From NCBI GenBank assembly GCA_011109175.1, contig RDEW01000017.1, positions 62,001 through 126,000 of the forward strand: a stretch of DNA of 64,000 nt. Reading direction: 5' to 3'. The position numbers were made by a program, and so were the translations under genes. This DNA comes from Dicyema japonicum (lineage: Eukaryota; Dicyemida; Rhombozoa; Dicyemidae). This document shows positions 58,881-64,000 of this stretch, one piece after another (the first letter of the stretch is position 1; every line of letters begins with the position of its first letter). The notes beneath the pieces are model-generated. The model made no database searches, was not told the DNA's origin, and saw only the letters and a list, made by a program, of their open reading frames with translations.

Positions 58881-59900
58881 ATGAATAACGTTAGTAAGGT
58901 ACTTATTTTCTCCTAATTAATAAAGTATCTCCCATACTTGTCTGGAACAGTGATTGGTGGAGCTGCTTTCTGGTACGCTTATCGGACGTTTTTCATGGAC
59001 AGGACAGTAAAACTATTGGTGGACAAAGCGATCAAGTATCCCCTTAAAATAATCGACAAAACTGTAAGTCTCCCTCTTATTTAGGTTATCTCTCCTGACA
59101 CAATCCAACTCCGAATTGAACTACCCACACAAGACCACGTGCTCGGACTTCCTGTTGGGAATTGTATTTGTGTTACTTCCGAAATTAACGGGGAAAGTGT
59201 GACCAAGCCTTATACTCCAATAACTCCGTTGGATACCAAAGGATACTTCGATCTTGTTGTCAAAGTTACCCTTATTTGTCACGTGTGCAGATTTATAAAG
59301 CCAACATGAATCCAAATTTCCCAAATGGAGGGAGAATGTCCCAATATCTGGACAGGTGTGCTGGGGGACTACATTAACGTGACCGGACCTTTCGGGAAGA
59401 TTAAATATCTCGGAAATGGTTAATTTTCCGTGATTTCCTTAGGCGAGTTTTTCCGAAGTCAAACGGGGGCAAAGAATACTTGCAGCAACGTGGTCATGGT
59501 TGCTGGGGGAAGTGGATTAACCCCAATGCTTCAAATAATAAATAACTCCTTATCTAACAAGTCAGAAAATATCAAATTTTCCCTCATTTTGCCAATAAGG
59601 TGGGGGTTTGGTTTATGCAGAGCGTGGATGATATCTTGTTGAGGGACGAACTAACCGAGCTAGCAAGACAGAACCCTGACCGCCTCTCCGTTACCTTTTA
59701 CTGTGGACAGTGTGGCTGAAGGACAGACCGGCTATAATGGCTATGTGGGGTACGTAACCGAAGATGTCATACGGGCTTCTTCCCCAGTCCCCTCTGATTC
59801 TGTGTTTGTCATGTTATGTGGGCCCAAAGGGATGATTGATTTTGTCAATCCCATTCTTTCAAATATGGGATACTCAAGTGGGTCGATCCATGTGTTTTAA
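58881..59900 (+). CDS. CYB5R3: NADH-cytochrome b5 reductase
   Basis: FAD enzyme passing electrons from NADH to membrane cytochrome b5. MNNVSK precedes a 27-bp intron. Then an N-terminal anchor (YLSGTVIGGAAFWYAY), the FAD domain with TKPYTPIT and GGRMSQYL, the NADH domain with VMVAGGSGLTPMLQ and CGPKGMIDF, and the end SIHVF-TAA. The FAD motif normally reads RPYT; here it is KPYT. Two one-base homopolymer differences (an extra G at 59363-59367, a missing T near 59585) shift and then restore the frame and look like sequence errors. Otherwise complete. Confidence 0.9.
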
Positions 59901-60164
59901 TTCTTCTTCGGCTTCCTTCCTTAACTGGCCCTTATTTTTTCATTTTACTAATATCTCTTATCGTTAATTCTTGAAGAGGTTGTTAATGGCTATTCTATAT
60001 CTGCGATACAGCTTAATTTAGTCTTTGGTCTCGAACAATGGTCCTCGGTTTGGATTCCTCTGCTGGCTACATGGCTGAAAATTCTTTTTGTGTTTTCTGT
60101 ACCTTTCTACTTTCACTCAGATTGACGTCATGTGATCTACTGGCAAAGTCTCCTGGAAATTTCC

Positions 60165-60320
60165 TTGTCTGGAATCCTGCCTGAGATACGAAAAGAAACC
60201 TTCCCCTTTGTGGCGATTAATCCAGAACTCCAAAACTAACCATAGAAGAAAGCCTGGTATGGATACCAGGACTTAATTAGACGACAACTCTTGTCTTCTT
60301 GTAGTTCCGCGGTTATTAAA
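60165..60320 (+). mobile_element. LINE family B 3'-end copy
   Basis: cgaaaagaaaccttcccc, gattaatccagaactccaaa and tatggataccaggactta match 19545-19660, followed by a gttccgcggttattaaat tail. No coding content remains. Confidence 0.65.
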
Positions 60321-61077
60321 TGTGATCCACTTGTTTCAGGACCCCCAGTGTCAGGATAGTATTAAAAAGGATCATTTGCTCTCATTTATTTGAGGATTAT
60401 TCCTTCGAGTGGTTCTGGATTGCTTGTGCTTGGAAAGATTTGTCTGTGGGAGTGTGGCCGTTGGAATTGGATATTCTGTCCTTTCCAGAACTCAAAAGTT
60501 GATTTTCAAGTAAGAAATAGTGTAAAACAGTTGCCACGTGACTGTCGAAGCCTCCAAAAATATCGAATAGGGTACTTACTATTCTTGGATTCACTGTGAT
60601 CCGATGATTTATCAAGCCAGGCTATGGACTGTGATTTGGCCCATGATGGCGAACTAGTAATGGCCAACTCAGTGTATGGAGTAAACGTGACTTTTAATTT
60701 TGCATTTCTTCACGTAGGTGTTGTAGAGGTTGTATGAAGACAAACCACGTGGTGTTTCGGTTGTTCATAATATTTTCGTTAGGTTTGTACAAATCGGACA
60801 TATTTGTGGTGTTTCATGGTTGATTTGTGGTGTTTCATATCTTTCAGACGACGCAAGGCAAGAGTTTTAGAACAGCGTCCTTACTGAATCCAAAAAACAA
60901 AATTCTGGAGGGCGGCTGTGAAATTTTCGTTAAAAAATTAGCAGGAAATTAAGTTAAAGATGACGACCAGTTGAAATTTTACGGGCTTTTTTCGAAGGGC
61001 TTGGATAAAGAGCACTATTGGTGACCGATAAATTGGGACGACCCTGGAAGACTTTTTCATCGGAAAGAAGTTAGGAG
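60321..61077. other. No confident gene
   Basis: Mixed sequence with short open stretches on both strands and two CACGTG sites. No family recognised. Confidence 0.3.
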
Positions 61078-61245
61078 TTATGGGGGATTATATTTGAGTC
61101 CTAACTTGTGACTTGGACACTTCACCTGGACTCTCCTTCCTTTATGAGTGAGTTCTGGATCTTTGATCTCCTCTAGATCCTCCAATACGTTGAGAATTGG
61201 TCTAAGAAGCTTCTCTTGCTCTTCGGCCAGATCTTCACTTATTTT
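61078..61245 (-). CDS. Possible terminal exon of an unknown gene
   Basis: The minus-strand frame KISEDLAEEQEKLLRPILNV, LEDLEEIKDPELTHKGRRVQ and KCPSHKLGLKYNPP-TAA is charged and helical-looking and ends in a stop. The upstream minus-strand frame (61481-61786) may hold a further exon (DIIIQNHVTSSTKKRDNHKI). Joins were not resolved and the family is unknown. Confidence 0.3.
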   Translation of the reverse strand, partial: KISEDLAEEQEKLLRPILNVLEDLEEIKDPELTHKGRRVQVKCPSHKLGLKYNPP

Positions 61246-62042
61246 TTGTTTACAGTAGTCTTTATTGCAGCTCTCCCTGCTTTCTCAAGGAGGGATATCT
61301 CCTTCGAAAAAAGGGACCAGCATCACGACCCGAAAAATAAAGAAGGTATCTTTCTAATGCAGAGAAGTGCTTGAAAGCCCTTCTTCTCATTTTGATACCT
61401 TCCATAAAGTCCCTGTCCTTCCATCAACACTCCACGATAGTGCAAGTTAATTATCGATTACCTCAGGAAAGTCCATCACCTCACTTTTTCACCTCCAACA
61501 AGAAACTGGGAAGACGAACAGTTGATTTCAAGGAAATCTCCCTTAGCAACTTCCAAAAATCCTGGCGATATGCAAATGCTCTTTTCATAATTATCCCGGG
61601 GGTACTTTGCTCTTTTCTAAAATTATGCGAATCTATTAAATTAATAACTTGCGAAGAATGCAGGAAATTAAAAACTTTTTGAATATATATTTTATGATTA
61701 TCGCGTTTTTTGGTTGAACTGGTGACGTGGTTCTGAATAATTATGTCGCGAGCGCTGAGCGTGACAGGTGATTTGACAGATGCCAATATTTGTCATGTTA
61801 ATTAAAATTAATCAATACTCAAGTTTTGGAATAATTGTGCATTTTTATATAAAATCATTATTTTTAATATTAATCTTAGGTAGTAATAATTATTATGAGT
61901 AAAATTATTTTATAAAAGATTTACACCAATTATCTTTATAAGTAAAGATGATAAGTACCTGTATAATTTGAGAGGGTGAATTTGCAGTCTTCATTATTCT
62001 AGAAGAATGAATAGGAAGATGGAAGTGCATCTATCAAATATA

Positions 62043-62199
62043 AGTTAGATGTTGGAGATATTGTATTGTTAGTTGCTTATAGGTTCGTATTCAAAAAGAT
62101 TATGGGACAAATCCTTCATAATTTTGTCAAAGTCGAAGATAGTGCTGGGTCTATTAAGAAAGTTCATTCACGACGACTAAAAAAATTAAAGACGACTTG
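62043..62199 (+). pseudogene. Possible retroelement integrase C-terminal tail
   Basis: KLDVGDIVLLVAYRFVFKKI, then NFVKVEDSAGSIKKVHSRRL and KKLKTT-TGA resemble the end of LTR-retrotransposon integrases (VGD-V ... V-VHRxRLK). Only this short stretch remains. Confidence 0.35.
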
Positions 62200-62289
62200 A
62201 AATAATAGTTAATTATGTAATAGATTTTTTTTAAATTTATTTTTTTATTTAAAACTGCCATCCATCCAAAGTGGAATGTAATATCTTAA

Positions 62290-64000
62290 TGATCTCTTCA
62301 CACTGGCGTCATTCAACGTCCGTGGATTGAAAGAAAAATATAAAAGGAAGGATTTAATAAGTGACTTAACATCATCAAAGTCACTATATGCAGTATATAG
62401 GAGACTAAAGTGAAGGATGCAGTTGAGGAGAATTACGGAGTGTAGACTTATACTACTAGACTCCGAATGCACCCACTACGGACTTGGCTTTGCTATACAT
62501 CAATGTCTTGATTGGAGAATCCACAGAGTGTGGAGGGTGAATGAAAGAATTGCAGTACTCCAGATTAAGAGTGGGAGGACTGATAATTCCTTTATATCCA
62601 TAATTAATGTCTACGCGCCCACAATGGCGAGGGTTTCTACAAATCCCGATGAACTTGATCTTTTTGTATGTCACTAACGGATACCATCTCTGATCTCAAA
62701 GGCTCGTTTATGACTATTTTGTGTGGTGATTGGAATGCTAAAGTGGGACACTGTTTGTGAGAGAACCCTGTATGGGTAGACATGCCAGGGGAGGAGGAAT
62801 ATGTCAGGAGAATCGCTCGTGCAATTTTGCAACATGTTTGACTACTTCATTTGTAATTCTTCATTCGACCACAATGCGAGGCATAAGACTACGTGGACTG
62901 GACTCAGAAAGGATGGAAATGGTGACTATGTCCGGATATACAACCAGTGAGAAGACGCGTGAAGATTATTGTATGGCAATTAAGAAGGAGGTTGTGAACA
63001 TAAATATGGAAAATCCCCAGAGATGATTTGGAATGCTACTGTTGAGGGAATAAAGAAGGCAAGTTTCGACGTGCTTGGGGAAAAAAGGTCGGCAGGATTT
63101 AAAGGGGTCTCCGATCATTATCAATTAAACAAAAAAATTGCGGCTGAGTATGGAATCATGTAAAAATAATGATACTTACAAAGAGTTAAGAAGAGAACGA
63201 AATCGTATTGTCAAGGAGATTAGAAGGAGAAAGAAGGAAATTTATGTAAGAAAATTGACGAACGTGTCAGTGAAATTGAGAAGTTGTGATACGGAACACA
63301 AGTGTTTCGAGCAGTTCGTCTTTTGCAGGGGAAGTTCAACCTACGAAGATTTGTATTCACGACAGTCAAAAAGAAATGTATTGGAACATAATGAAAAATC
63401 TGAGATTATTGCCGAACATTTTTCAGGACCTTTGAATGAAAATGAAACCTTATACGTGGAGTCATTTGAGAAATCACCAAGAAGCCTGAATTACCGATAT
63501 CTACAGAGGAAACTAACCTGGCAATCATTAAATTAACAACAACAGGGCAGCGGGACCAGACAACATACATGGAGAAATGATCAAGTATGCACCAGGCGAA
63601 CTGACAACCTCATTACAAAGATTTTCAATGAGGTATTTGAGACGCATTCCCCCTGAAACTTGGTATGGAATTTTGATTCCTCTACATAAACCAGAAAAGA
63701 GCAAGGGACCGATAAAATTAGAACAAAATGTGAAGGATGCATGCCGATGGAGATTATATATGCATTTGACATAGATTTTGTGTCAGAAAATGATCTGGAA
63801 CTTGGACTTGCTTTAGAGAAAATCCCTGGAGAATTTAAGAATTGGTATCTGCGAGTTAATCAGGAAAAGACTGAACACATAGGATTCACAAGGGAATCAA
63901 AATATATTGATGAAAATTGGAGGAAAAAAAGGAAATTGGGATCCTTATATGGTGATAGTGAGGACATGATGTATAGAAGAGTTCTAGCCACTGCCATGTA
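62290..64000 (+). mobile_element. RTE-like LINE, endonuclease and partial RT, runs off window
   Basis: The endonuclease starts LFTLASFNVRGLKEKYKR, with HYGLGFAI, VNERIAVLQI, ISIINVYAPT, ILCGDWNAKVGH and RHKTTWTGLRKDGNGDYVRI. After a linker comes AAGPDNIHGEMIKYAPGEL and ETWYGILIPLHKPEKSKGP. A deletion then jumps to IYAFDIDFVSENDLELGLAL, where motif C YADD is YAFD. Frames shift repeatedly. It is inactive and probably family D. Confidence 0.75.

Overview
The window is eukaryotic and animal. Its protein-coding genes are an axonemal dynein heavy chain, beta-tubulin, a KIF6-type kinesin, a tolloid/BMP1-type astacin protease, TANGO6, SLU7, an alpha-type nicotinic acetylcholine receptor and NADH-cytochrome b5 reductase. 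The most telling feature is intron size. Wherever a conserved protein could be followed across an interruption, the intron is 21-34 bp long and bounded by gt...ag. Ciliary, neuronal-type and tolloid genes together with introns of about 24 bp fit a dicyemid mesozoan (Dicyema-like), whose introns are known to average about 26 bp. This assignment is inference; the intron sizes are read directly. Because of these introns, long open reading frames under-represent the genes, and most apparent stop codons in frame-by-frame translation lie inside introns.

Layout. 1-12,553 (+): almost all of a DNAH3/7/12-class inner-arm dynein heavy chain, lacking only its N-terminus, interrupted by two frame-breaking tandem duplications and several in-frame stops. 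12.6-22.2 kb: a graveyard of non-LTR retrotransposons (LINEs) with an assembly gap at 17,701-17,943. 22.3-23.6 kb (-): a divergent beta-tubulin. 23.9-26.6 kb (+): a decayed EN-RT LINE (family C). 26.25-40.15 kb: a large inverted duplication whose arms carry copies of a small acidic protein gene. It encloses MITE-like elements, a two-exon hypothetical gene and the KIF6-like kinesin (33.5-36.0 kb, -). The right arm was later invaded by a 2.3-kb LINE-C copy with a 16-bp target-site duplication. 40.1-42.9 kb: more mobile elements (LINE pieces, a 528-bp MITE, hAT transposase remains, a tRNA-derived SINE). 43.1-49.7 kb: tolloid-like protease (-), a small ORF (+) and TANGO6 (-). 50-52 kb: LINE debris. 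52.0-53.5 kb: SLU7 (+). 54.5-56.5 kb: LINE tail, then the nicotinic receptor (-). 56.7-58.9 kb: repeats and a LINE endonuclease fragment (-). 58.9-59.9 kb: cytochrome b5 reductase (+). 60-62.2 kb: poorly understood sequence. 62.3-64.0 kb: an RTE-like LINE running off the end.

The host genes are unrelated single-copy eukaryotic genes, not an operon. Dynein heavy chain and KIF6 both point to motile cilia. Several short duplications flank single N characters (12902, 18331, 19944, 30682) and are most likely unmerged contig ends, so copy-number and frame statements near them depend on assembly quality. Family names for LINE groups (A-G) are working labels used only here.
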